DNA of 50,450 nucleotides from Lactiplantibacillus nangangensis (GTDB lineage: Bacteria > Bacillota > Bacilli > Lactobacillales > Lactobacillaceae): contig NZ_BJDI01000019.1 of NCBI RefSeq assembly GCF_005405065.1, positions 1-50,450 of the forward strand. The letters are read 5' to 3'. This document shows, piece by piece, positions 17,650 through 24,956 of the stretch (its first letter is position 1; each line of letters begins with the position of its first letter). The position numbers and the translations under genes are program-made. The notes under the pieces were generated by a model that saw nothing but the letters and a program-made list of their open reading frames with translations, made no database searches and was not told where the DNA came from.

Positions 17650-17735
17650 TTCATAGCAACTGGGGTGCCATTCGGCTGAGATAATACCCATTGAACCTGA
17701 TCTGGATAATGCCAGCGTAAGGGAGCAATGCTTAT
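17650..17735 (+). promoter_or_regulatory. TPP riboswitch (THI element)
   Basis: The conserved cores GGGGTGCC (17662-17669), CTGAGAT (17676-17682), GAACCTGATCTGGATAATGC (17693-17712) and the AGCGTAAGGGA block (17714-17724) appear in the right order. It binds thiamine pyrophosphate. With the terminator at 17764-17804 it should shut off ykoEDC when thiamine is plentiful. Confidence 0.95.
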
Positions 17736-17763
17736 TTGGGGAACCATCAATACGGACTTTAGC

Positions 17764-17804
17764 CGGTCATCATTAGTTGTCAAAACTAGTGATGACCGTT
17801 TTTT
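17764..17804 (+). terminator. Riboswitch-controlled terminator
   Basis: 14-bp arms (17764-17777 and 17785-17798) with one mismatch, then T6. It lies between the TPP aptamer and ykoE. Confidence 0.85.
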
Positions 17805-17849
17805 GTTCCACGGTGGCATGAATGATAACAACTTTGGGAGGTTTTTATA

Positions 17850-18425
17850 ATGAAATGGGCAAAAGCATGGCAATTAAGTGACATTATTTTAATTGCGTTA
17901 ATTGGGATTTTTTTTGGTGCGATTTTTATGGGGACTAACTACGTTTATGATGTGTTAACGGCAGCGTTGGCGCCGGTCGGACTATCTGGTTTAGCCAACG
18001 AACTGTTACTCGGATTATGGTGTATGCCGGGGATGCTAGCCGGTTACATGTTGCGCTTGAAAGGGTCGGCTACATTAGGCGAACTCTTGGCAGCTACGGT
18101 TGAAATGTTTTTCGGCGGTCAATGGGGAATTTCAACCTTGATCTCCGGTGTGACTCAAGGTTTCGGGGCTGAATTAGGCTATATCGTTACGCGTTACAAG
18201 CATTATGACTGGCTTGGTTTAACGGCTTCAGCGCTAACAACGACGATCGTCACCTTTGGCTGGGACTTAGCTCGGAATGGGTACTTCAAATTGCAATTAT
18301 GGCTACTGATCCTATACTTCGTGGTGCGCTTCTGTTCAATGTTCTTATTTGGCGGCGTTCTGACCCGTTTAATCACCGATATGCTTGATCGGAGTCACGT
18401 TTTAAAATCGACCCACACTAACTAG
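17850..18425 (+). CDS. ykoE: ECF transporter substrate-binding (S) component, YkoE family
   Basis: Membrane-embedded S component of an energy-coupling-factor transporter for hydroxymethylpyrimidine or thiamine. It has 191 aa with about six hydrophobic helices and the YkoE-type N-terminus (LSDIILIALIGIFFGAIFMG). The TPP riboswitch directly upstream supports the thiamine-precursor role. GGGAGG lies 7 nt before the ATG. It is followed at 15 bp by ykoD and then ykoC, giving a complete dedicated ECF module. The Bacillus operon has a fourth gene, ykoF, which is absent here. Confidence 0.93.
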   Translation: MKWAKAWQLSDIILIALIGIFFGAIFMGTNYVYDVLTAALAPVGLSGLANELLLGLWCMPGMLAGYMLRLKGSATLGELLAATVEMFFGGQWGISTLISGVTQGFGAELGYIVTRYKHYDWLGLTASALTTTIVTFGWDLARNGYFKLQLWLLILYFVVRFCSMFLFGGVLTRLITDMLDRSHVLKSTHTN

Positions 18426-18440
18426 AAACGAGGGAGTCCC

Positions 18441-19856
18441 ATGGCGAACATTGCGCTGGAAAACTTAACTTACACATACCCTGAGGCGCAAGCGCCAACC
18501 CTGAATCAGATTCAATTCACGTTTAAAGCTCACCAATTTACGTTGCTGACGGGCCCATCTGGTACCGGTAAATCTACGCTATTGAAGTTAATGACGGGGC
18601 TACTAAAGCTACCCGCCAACCAAGGGTGCATTCGCTATAACGACCAACCATTAACAACCATCGCAGCGACTGAGCGGGCTGGCAAAGTGGCTTTAATGTT
18701 CCAAAATCCAAACCAACAATTCGCCATGGATACTGTCGAAAACGAGTTAATTTTCGCCTTAGAAAACCGGCAAGTACCCGCCAACGAAATTCAAGCGAAG
18801 CTCACGGCTGCCCTAGCCTTTGTTGGCATCAGTGAGTTACGCGAACGCAACTTAAGTCACTTATCCGGCGGTGAAAAACAAAAAGTCGCCCTGGCGGTGA
18901 TCGTTGCCATGGATAGCGACGTCATCTTATTGGATGAACCCTTCGCCAGCGTTGATCCAGCGGCTCGAGCTAGCTTGCTCAAACGGCTCATTCAATTACG
19001 CGACCAAGCCGGTAAAACCATTATCTTAGCGGACCACGACCTCACTGATTATGAGACCCTCGTTGATCAAGTCGTGCGTATCACCCCCGATCGCCATTTG
19101 ACTGCCGTTCCTCATGCAGATTGGTCGACCCTATTTGCCGACTTTGCGCGCACTGGACAGACCGACCAGCGTTGGAGGCTTCCAAATCAGCCAGCTAAAC
19201 CACTCTTTCAGTTGCAAAAAGTTGCCCTAACCCAAGGTCGCCATCGACTCTTACAACCAACTGACTTAACGTTACTGCGACACCACAACACCTTGATTAC
19301 TGGCCCAAATGGTAGTGGCAAATCAACTTTATTTGAAAGTTTGGTGCGTTTAACCGACTATGACGGGCAAATCAGCTATCTAACGGATGATATTCAAACG
19401 CTACGTCGAAAACGCTACGCTCGGCAAGTCGCCTTACTATTCCAAGACGCCGAGACCCAATTTTTAAACATTACGGTCGCAGAAGAACTGGCCCAAAGTC
19501 AGAAATATGCCTATGGCGACTATTTCACGCCAGCCCGAATCACGGCGGCCATGCAACAATTAAATTTAACTGGTCACGAAGACCAAGTCATTTATACCTT
19601 AAGTGAAGGTCAAAAAAAGAAGTTACAAATCTTATTAATGTTGATCATGCAGTCCCCAGTATTACTCATGGATGAGCCACTCAAGGGATTGGATCTAAAG
19701 TCAGTGCAAGCACTGGTAACGCTCTTGAAATCAACAATTGCGGAGACCCACCAGTCGCTAATTATTATCAGTCACCAATTGACAGGATTGGCCCCGCTGA
19801 TCGATTACCACTTGCGCTTTGAACAACAACATTTACAATACCGGGAGGCGCTATAG
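18441..19856 (+). CDS. ykoD: ECF transporter double ATPase, YkoD
   Basis: One chain carries two ABC ATPase domains that power the YkoE/YkoC transporter. First domain: Walker A GPSGTGKST at 38-46, signature LSGGEKQ at 141-147, Walker B with DEP at 165-167. Second domain: Walker A GPNGSGKST at 288-296 and signature LSEGQKK at 387-393, which is slightly off consensus. The length of 471 aa fits YkoD. GAGGGAG precedes the ATG. The stop codon abuts the ykoC start, so translation is probably coupled. Confidence 0.93.
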   Translation: MANIALENLTYTYPEAQAPTLNQIQFTFKAHQFTLLTGPSGTGKSTLLKLMTGLLKLPANQGCIRYNDQPLTTIAATERAGKVALMFQNPNQQFAMDTVENELIFALENRQVPANEIQAKLTAALAFVGISELRERNLSHLSGGEKQKVALAVIVAMDSDVILLDEPFASVDPAARASLLKRLIQLRDQAGKTIILADHDLTDYETLVDQVVRITPDRHLTAVPHADWSTLFADFARTGQTDQRWRLPNQPAKPLFQLQKVALTQGRHRLLQPTDLTLLRHHNTLITGPNGSGKSTLFESLVRLTDYDGQISYLTDDIQTLRRKRYARQVALLFQDAETQFLNITVAEELAQSQKYAYGDYFTPARITAAMQQLNLTGHEDQVIYTLSEGQKKKLQILLMLIMQSPVLLMDEPLKGLDLKSVQALVTLLKSTIAETHQSLIIISHQLTGLAPLIDYHLRFEQQHLQYREAL

Positions 19857-20516
19857 ATGAATCCCAGTATCAAGCTCTTATTATTGTTTATCATCGCACT
19901 AGAAATTTCATTCAGTCTAATTATCAGTCTAAATATCGCACTCGTTATTTTGGCAATCGGTTATTTGCTTTTACACCACACCAAATGTCGCACAATTGGC
20001 TGGCTGTTAATTGTGCCACTTCTGCCAGCCATTGGCTTGTGGAGTACACAATATATCAACGGTACTGGCAATAAGACCCTGATGGCTTGGGTGCTATTCA
20101 CTCGAATCTATGCTTTCGTCTTTACCGGTGCGACCTTCACACTGACGACCAATATCTTGCAACTAGCCGATTCACTAGAACAAAACTGGCACCTACCATC
20201 TAAGTTTGCTTATGGCGTGTTGGCCGCTTATAATTTAGTCCCTAAAATTCAACATGAGGTCAAAATTATTCGCGCCGCGGGGTTAATGCGTGGCCAGCAA
20301 CTTTCTTTCTGGTCGCCAAAGCTCTATTTCAAGGCGATTCTGGTCTCAATCAATTGGTCCCAAAATCTCGCCCAAGCGATGACCTCGCACGGTTTCGTTG
20401 AAGATGCACCACGCACCCATTACCGCCACTGCCCATTACGTTGGCAAGACTGGGCCATTTTCATCGTTGGTTTGGGGTTAATACAACTGGGACTTTTCGT
20501 AATACCTTGGTCATAA
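19857..20516 (+). CDS. ykoC: ECF transporter transmembrane (T) component, YkoC
   Basis: Integral membrane coupling protein that joins the ATPase to the S component. It has 219 aa with four to six hydrophobic segments. The EcfT coupling region is seen at AAGLMRGQQ, near the usual A-R-G motif. The ATG follows the ykoD stop with no gap, and GGGAGG lies inside the end of ykoD. Last gene of the TPP-controlled operon. A palindromic element begins 3 bp after its stop and may serve as its transcript end. Confidence 0.9.
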   Translation: MNPSIKLLLLFIIALEISFSLIISLNIALVILAIGYLLLHHTKCRTIGWLLIVPLLPAIGLWSTQYINGTGNKTLMAWVLFTRIYAFVFTGATFTLTTNILQLADSLEQNWHLPSKFAYGVLAAYNLVPKIQHEVKIIRAAGLMRGQQLSFWSPKLYFKAILVSINWSQNLAQAMTSHGFVEDAPRTHYRHCPLRWQDWAIFIVGLGLIQLGLFVIPWS

Positions 20517-20518
20517 TA

Positions 20519-20631
20519 GTGCGATTAAAGGCGGGTTGCGACCGAGCATTAACGTGGTATTGAGGATTATTCCCGGTTTTGGAGTAGTCCTCAATACCGG
20601 GTTAAGCGGAGGTCGTAGCCTTTAATCGCAC
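20519..20631. repeat. Palindromic structured element, copy 2 (113 bp)
   Basis: Perfect 14-bp outer arms at 20519-20532 and 20618-20631. A second short stem pairs CGACC with GGTCG (20539-20543, 20611-20615). The inner hairpin has perfect 11-bp arms (20555-20565, 20588-20598). It shares ACCGAGCATT and the three-tier layout with the 14692-14803 element. Four outer-stem pairs differ between copies and all remain paired. Confidence 0.75.
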
Positions 20632-20658
20632 GTTTCAGCAATATAACTAGCACCATAA

Positions 20659-20701
20659 AAATAAGCCTTCAGAAATCAACAAAATTTCTGAAGACTTATT
20701 T
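20659..20701 (-). terminator. Terminator of the ABC-F gene
   Basis: 18-bp arms (20659-20676 and 20684-20701) with one mismatch, 15 bp past the stop. The T-tract is short. Confidence 0.6.
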
Positions 20702-20716
20702 AGTGTGATCTCAAAT

Positions 20717-22231
20717 TCACTGCTTAGCAGCTTCGATCTGGGCCCGCAACTGTTGAATCTCATCAGTTGAAGCCATTGGATCGGCCATCATTTGGTCATA
20801 TTTAAACTGTAATAATGGTAGCTCTGACGGCGCACTAGCTTTAATCGCCACTTGATCAGGATCAACCAACCGTTGTTGCTTAAATTCAAGTGTCCGGGTC
20901 GTCACTTGTTGCCGGAAAACCACATCATGAGAAACAAAGATTACGGTACCAGGATAATTTTGCAAATAATCCGCCAGCGCATCGAGCGCGTCCACGTCCA
21001 AGTAGTTGGTCGGCTCATCCAACATTAAGACATTGTAGGCGCCGACCAAAATACTGACTAATTGCAACTTAACTAATTCGCCGCCACTCAGACCGGCCAC
21101 GGCTTGGTCGTAAAATCGGGCTGGCAAGCCTAACGCGCCCATGATATTACGAATCGTTTGATCCGGTAACTGGCTGGCCGCCCGAACCGTTTGCCATACG
21201 GTCAAGTGACCATCCAAGGCAGTCATATCCTGCTGGAAAACGCCAATTTTAGCCGCTGGTGACACCGATAACCCACGACGGCCGCTTAAAATCGCCTTTA
21301 GCAATGTTGTTTTTCCACAACCATTAGGACCAACTAGCGCGACCCGTTCGCCGGGTTTGAGTCGAAAACTCGTTTGCCTCAACAACGTTTCATCATAGTT
21401 ACGCAAGTTTAAGTCACTGGCTGAAACGACAGTCTTACCCGTAAACGCCGGAAAGTCAGTCGCCACTAATTTAAAACCGACCTGCGTAAACGGCTTAGTA
21501 ACTGTCGATTCTCGGGCGGCCCGGGTCATTAAGTTCTTGGCACTTCGATCCATCTTCGCGGCAGTGTCTTCACGTAATGATCTAGACGCCGCACGTTCAT
21601 TCGGTGTCATCCGCCGATTTCCTTTACGAATCCGTTGTGCCTTTTCCTTACGCGCCTGCATCGCTAACTTTAAGTCATGCTCATGGCGATTTTGGCGCGT
21701 ATAGGCTGCTTGTTGAGTCGCAATCGTTTGGTTTCTTTGGGCTAAATAAGCCGCATAATTACCCGAATAAGCTTTAAAGACTTGCTGGTTGACTGCCCAC
21801 GTTTGCGTCGTGACCGCGTTTAACAATTGGCGGTCATGCGAGATCAACAGCAACAGGCCATGATACTGGCGTAATTTTTTGACGAGCCAAGCCTGATGCG
21901 GTTCATCCAAATTTGAAGACGGTTCGTCTAAAATCAAGATTTCTGGCCGTTGACTTAACGCAGCTCGGACTCGGGCCATCATCGCCTGACCACCACTTCG
22001 ATCTTGAGTTGGCGCAATCTGAGCCACATAAGTAATTGGTGTGTCGACTAACAGCTGTCCGGTATAGTCTTGATCAGTCCCAGTTAATAGATGGGCTAGC
22101 GTTGACTTGCCCGCGCCGTTACGGCCAACGATGCCAATATGGTCACCCCCATTGGCAATGAGTTGCTCAATGGTAAATAACGGCCGGCCATTGATCATTT
22201 TTTCAATCTTAGTTAATTTTATTTCAGTCAT
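20717..22231 (-). CDS. ABC-F ribosome-associated ATPase, antibiotic-resistance type
   Basis: Soluble protein with two ABC domains and no membrane part. ABC-F proteins act on the ribosome, either relieving stalled translation or displacing antibiotics. First Walker A VGRNGAGKST (about 35-44) with a shortened signature SGGQ; second Walker A VGPNGCGKTT with signature LSGGELVKLQ and Walker B MLDEPTNYLD. The basic inter-domain linker (about 190-245) is rich in Lys and Arg. The 504-aa length and the short signature fit the Msr/Lsa/Vml-like resistance branch better than EttA. AAGGGGG lies 9 nt before the ATG. The leader holds a tiny ORF and a terminator/antiterminator pair, typical of drug-inducible ABC-F genes. 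Confidence 0.88.
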   Translation of the reverse strand: MTEIKLTKIEKMINGRPLFTIEQLIANGGDHIGIVGRNGAGKSTLAHLLTGTDQDYTGQLLVDTPITYVAQIAPTQDRSGGQAMMARVRAALSQRPEILILDEPSSNLDEPHQAWLVKKLRQYHGLLLLISHDRQLLNAVTTQTWAVNQQVFKAYSGNYAAYLAQRNQTIATQQAAYTRQNRHEHDLKLAMQARKEKAQRIRKGNRRMTPNERAASRSLREDTAAKMDRSAKNLMTRAARESTVTKPFTQVGFKLVATDFPAFTGKTVVSASDLNLRNYDETLLRQTSFRLKPGERVALVGPNGCGKTTLLKAILSGRRGLSVSPAAKIGVFQQDMTALDGHLTVWQTVRAASQLPDQTIRNIMGALGLPARFYDQAVAGLSGGELVKLQLVSILVGAYNVLMLDEPTNYLDVDALDALADYLQNYPGTVIFVSHDVVFRQQVTTRTLEFKQQRLVDPDQVAIKASAPSELPLLQFKYDQMMADPMASTDEIQQLRAQIEAAKQ

Positions 22232-22254
22232 TCAAAATGCCCCCTTAAGATTCA

Positions 22255-22341
22255 GGGATTAATCGAGCACACAAAAAAAGCGCCCGCATTTAAGTTGTGG
22301 TCGCTGGTCATTTGGTCTCACCAGCGCAACTAATTAATCCC
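22255..22341 (-). promoter_or_regulatory. Transcription attenuator in the ABC-F leader
   Basis: Minus-strand order: CGCTGGT/ACCAGCG hairpin (22302-22308 with 22320-22326), then an alternative stem pairing AGCG (22302-22305 on the minus strand) with CGCT (22279-22282), followed by T7 (22273-22279). The two stems share the same bases, so only one can form. The block is enclosed by GGGATTAAT/ATTAATCCC arms (22255-22263, 22333-22341). Confidence 0.55.
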
Positions 22342-22398
22342 GAAAAAGACAGTCTACCCCTGTAATTTGAGTTCTGACTGTTCAGTTACTAGAATTAA

Positions 22399-22434
22399 TT
22401 AGTTACGCACTGGCTGAAACCTCCGTGTTTTCAT
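22399..22434 (-). CDS. Candidate 11-aa leader peptide of the ABC-F gene
   Basis: The frame reads MKTRRFQPVRN and then stops. It lies about 60 nt before the attenuator, where regulatory upstream ORFs of ABC-F genes are usually found. It is basic (three Arg, one Lys). The ribosome site is weak, and a candidate promoter (TTGCAA-17-TAACCT) would put the RNA start only a few bases ahead, so it may be nearly leaderless. Translation is unproven. Confidence 0.35.
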   Translation of the reverse strand: MKTRRFQPVRN

Positions 22435-22543
22435 AAGATGGTTCATAGGTTAGCATGTTTTAATTTATTTTGCAACTCTCGCTGAGTTGTCACTAACTTG
22501 CACTTTCTGTAAACTAAAGGAATTGATTGAAAGGATGACTGGA

Positions 22544-22927
22544 TTGAAAAAAGTTTTAGCAATTATTATTTTTGCAATGATCGGCGGTGGCTTACGTGAA
22601 TGGCTCAATTTGCTAGTCAGTTGGCCACAACATTTCTGGATAACCGTAATTATCAATATTACCGGTGCTTTCTTACTCAGCTTCGTCACGACCCTACTCC
22701 CGGGGCGCTTACCTATCTCTGAACCAATCGTCACTGGCATGAGTGTTGGCCTGATTGGGAGTTTTACTACCTTCTCCACATTTACTTTTGAAACGCTACA
22801 GCTGATGCAACAAGGCCATAGCGTTTTGGTGTTGGCCTACGTTGGCACTAGCTTGGGATTAGGCTTACTCGCCGGTTTAGCGGGCAATGCTCTCAGTATC
22901 CACTGGCACCCAGAGGACAACAACTAA
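22544..22927 (+). CDS. crcB: Fluoride channel (Fluc/CrcB), first subunit
   Basis: Exports fluoride as a dimer of four-helix subunits inserted in opposite directions. It has 127 aa with four hydrophobic helices, the GGGLREWLN start, a conserved Asn in helix 2 (INITGAFLL) and the TTFSTF motif. I choose TTG at 22544 because AAGGATG lies 6 nt upstream. An ATG at 22535 sits directly against the same site, and a frame reaching 22487 has no signal. Its stop overlaps the ATG of a second crcB, so the pair probably forms a heterodimer. No fluoride riboswitch is visible upstream. Confidence 0.92.
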   Translation: MKKVLAIIIFAMIGGGLREWLNLLVSWPQHFWITVIINITGAFLLSFVTTLLPGRLPISEPIVTGMSVGLIGSFTTFSTFTFETLQLMQQGHSVLVLAYVGTSLGLGLLAGLAGNALSIHWHPEDNN

Positions 22928-23280
22928 TGCTAATAATGATTATTACGGTTAGTTTAGGATCGGCCTTAGGTGCTTTATGCCGCTACACCATCATGCAAGT
23001 CGCGAAACCAATTAATCAACGCTACGCCTTACCATGGGCGACACTTAGCATCAACTTACTTGGCGCGTTACTCCTTGGTTGGCTGATGACCAGTTCACTA
23101 CCAGCTTGGTGGCAATTATTTCTAGGGACTGGCATCATGGGTGGGTTAACGACATTCTCAACCATGATCAATGAAATCGTCCTGTTAGCACAAAATGGCC
23201 GTTTGAAGCTAGCGAGTTGGTATTTGGGTTTAAGTTTGCTGGGCGGTTTAACCACGGTTTGGTTAGGCACTTTACTGTAA
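22927..23280 (+). CDS. crcB: Fluoride channel (Fluc/CrcB), second subunit
   Basis: 117 aa and four helices. It shows the classical GSALGALCRY start, INLLGALLLG in helix 2 and TTFSTM, the Phe-box region. The ATG overlaps the previous stop by one base (TAATG). GAGGA lies about 6 nt before it, inside crcB1. Tandem crcB genes usually encode two subunits of opposite fixed topology. The operon ends at the hairpin 23285-23316. Confidence 0.93.
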   Translation: MLIMIITVSLGSALGALCRYTIMQVAKPINQRYALPWATLSINLLGALLLGWLMTSSLPAWWQLFLGTGIMGGLTTFSTMINEIVLLAQNGRLKLASWYLGLSLLGGLTTVWLGTLL

Positions 23281-23284
23281 CGAA

Positions 23285-23316
23285 AAAGGATTGAGCAAAA
23301 TTCAGCTCAATCCTTT
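23285..23316. terminator. Bidirectional terminator
   Basis: Perfect 12-bp arms (23285-23296 and 23305-23316), flanked by A- and T-rich ends. It serves crcB and the convergent small membrane protein gene. Confidence 0.8.
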
Positions 23317-23325
23317 ATTTTTAAT

Positions 23326-23520
23326 TTAGCTATGAAATGGTATCGCTAAAAGTGCCAAGCCGCCGATTGCCGCTATCGCTAATCCGAGCCATAACACCAC
23401 TCGTATCAAGAATAGGCCAATCAGGACCATCGCTACTAACCCTAGTAGCCAAAAGCCAACTTTAAAGACAACTTTTAGCAACCAGAATCCAATCACCAAA
23501 GCAATCAATAAACCGAGCAT
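23326..23520 (-). CDS. Small, very hydrophobic membrane protein, 64 aa
   Basis: Almost the whole chain is hydrophobic, with two or three possible helices and repeated FWLL and VVLW blocks; it ends in PFHS. Function unknown. The ATG at 23518-23520 is preceded in frame by a stop codon, so no longer start exists. Its nearest site (GGATAG) is poor, while a strong AAGGAGGG lies about 20 nt upstream and fits a different, out-of-frame ATG at 23531-23533. Two hairpins lie further upstream. The gene lies between ackA and crcB and ends at a good terminator. Confidence 0.6.
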   Translation of the reverse strand: MLGLLIALVIGFWLLKVVFKVGFWLLGLVAMVLIGLFLIRVVLWLGLAIAAIGGLALLAIPFHS

Positions 23521-23553
23521 CTATCCGCGCCATGTTCGGCGCTTCCCTCCTTA

Positions 23554-23601
23554 CGGTCGTCGCGACCGCTGGTTGAACATTAACTGTTCTTGTTCAACCA
23601 G
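23554..23601 (-). other. Two adjacent hairpins upstream of the 64-aa membrane protein
   Basis: CGGTCG-TCG-CGACCG (23554-23568) sits directly next to a perfect 10-bp stem (23569-23578 with 23592-23601). No T-run follows on either strand. They lie between the ackA stop and the next ribosome site, so they may form a structured leader or an mRNA processing or stabilising element. Confidence 0.5.
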
Positions 23602-23658
23602 TTTAGCATGTCAATCAGTCCGACACTAGCAACTTGACTGGACTTTAAAAAAGCTTAA

Positions 23659-24846
23659 TCACTCTTGAATTGCCGCCACTTGGCGAACCATGGCTAACTC
23701 TTCATTTGTTGGCACTAACAAGACTTTGATAGCGGAATCAGCACTACTGATAACCCCTTCGTTACCAGCAGCATTCAAGTCAGCATCTAACTTAATTCCG
23801 AAAATTTGAAGTTCATTGATAATTTGTTGACGCAATTCGGCATTATGTTCACCGATCCCACCAGCAAAAATCACCGCATCCGCACCGTGTAATTCGGTCA
23901 AATAACTGCCGGCATACTTCGCAATCCGGTTAACGAAGATATCAATGGCTAATTTAGCACGTGGATTCGTGTGTTCCTGGGCTTTGATTTCACGCATGTC
24001 TGGTGAAATGCCAGAAACGCCTAACAGTCCAGCTTCATTATTCAACATCATCATAATTTCATTAGGATCAGTAATCTTAAGTTCCTTCATCAAGAATGGT
24101 AAGATTGACGGATCTAGATCGCCAGACCGCGTCCCCATCGTGACCCCAGTTAATGGTGTGAAGCCCATTGACGTATCAAAGGCTTTCCCATTTTTAACGG
24201 CGGCCAATGAAGCCCCGCTACCTAAGTGTAACGTGACTAAATCAACGTCATTCTTAGGCTTATTCAGCAATTCTGCCGCCCGACCAGTCAAATACCCATG
24301 GGAAATCCCATGTTCTCCATAGCGGCGAATATGGTACTTCTGAGTCAACTCGTATGGCAAACTATAGATCGCATTCATTTCTGGTAAGTCGGTAAAGAAT
24401 TGACTATCAAAAACGGCGTATTGTTTTACGTCTGGCAACGTCTGCGCCATGGTTTCAATCCCCTTGGCTTCCATTGGATTGTGTAACGGTGCAAAGTTAC
24501 TCAACCCTTTAATTTGGGCCAATACGGTTGGGGTCACTTCGACCGCCTGTTTGAAGGTTTCACCACCAGCGACGACCCGGTGGGCAACCGCAGTAATCTC
24601 ACTGAGTGATTGAATAATTTCTAAGCGTTGTAATTCAGTCAACATCATTTGCGCTGCTTGACCTTGATCCAAATTATCAACAGTTGTTTCAAATTTTTGA
24701 TGGTCACCATACTTGATTGTAAAGATTGAGCCTGGCATACTGATTCGTTCGACCAGTCCACTGGCTAAGACTGTTTCGGCTGGCATTTCAAATAACTGCC
24801 ATTTCAAAGATGAACTACCGGCATTAATAATTAACGTTTTTTGCAT
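23659..24846 (-). CDS. ackA: Acetate kinase
   Basis: Makes ATP and acetate from acetyl-phosphate, the ATP-yielding end of heterofermentative and pyruvate metabolism. The N-terminal NAGSSSLKW (8-16), the HLGSGAS glycine-rich loop, TGVTMGTRSGDLDP and the adenosine motif FAGGIGEH are all present. The length of 395 aa is standard. The start is ATG with GGGAGCG about 10 nt upstream. Monocistronic. The conserved FDTAFH-type motif reads FDSQFF here, a mild variation. Plantarum strains carry more than one ackA copy. Confidence 0.95.
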   Translation of the reverse strand: MQKTLIINAGSSSLKWQLFEMPAETVLASGLVERISMPGSIFTIKYGDHQKFETTVDNLDQGQAAQMMLTELQRLEIIQSLSEITAVAHRVVAGGETFKQAVEVTPTVLAQIKGLSNFAPLHNPMEAKGIETMAQTLPDVKQYAVFDSQFFTDLPEMNAIYSLPYELTQKYHIRRYGEHGISHGYLTGRAAELLNKPKNDVDLVTLHLGSGASLAAVKNGKAFDTSMGFTPLTGVTMGTRSGDLDPSILPFLMKELKITDPNEIMMMLNNEAGLLGVSGISPDMREIKAQEHTNPRAKLAIDIFVNRIAKYAGSYLTELHGADAVIFAGGIGEHNAELRQQIINELQIFGIKLDADLNAAGNEGVISSADSAIKVLLVPTNEELAMVRQVAAIQE

Positions 24847-24956
24847 CGTTTATCACGCTCCCTCTACTAGGATACCGAATTTTCATGAAATCTGCTCAAT
24901 TATTTTGACTGCGGTATACTAAAAATAAGATTAATTTTAAAAAAGGACGGCCAAAT

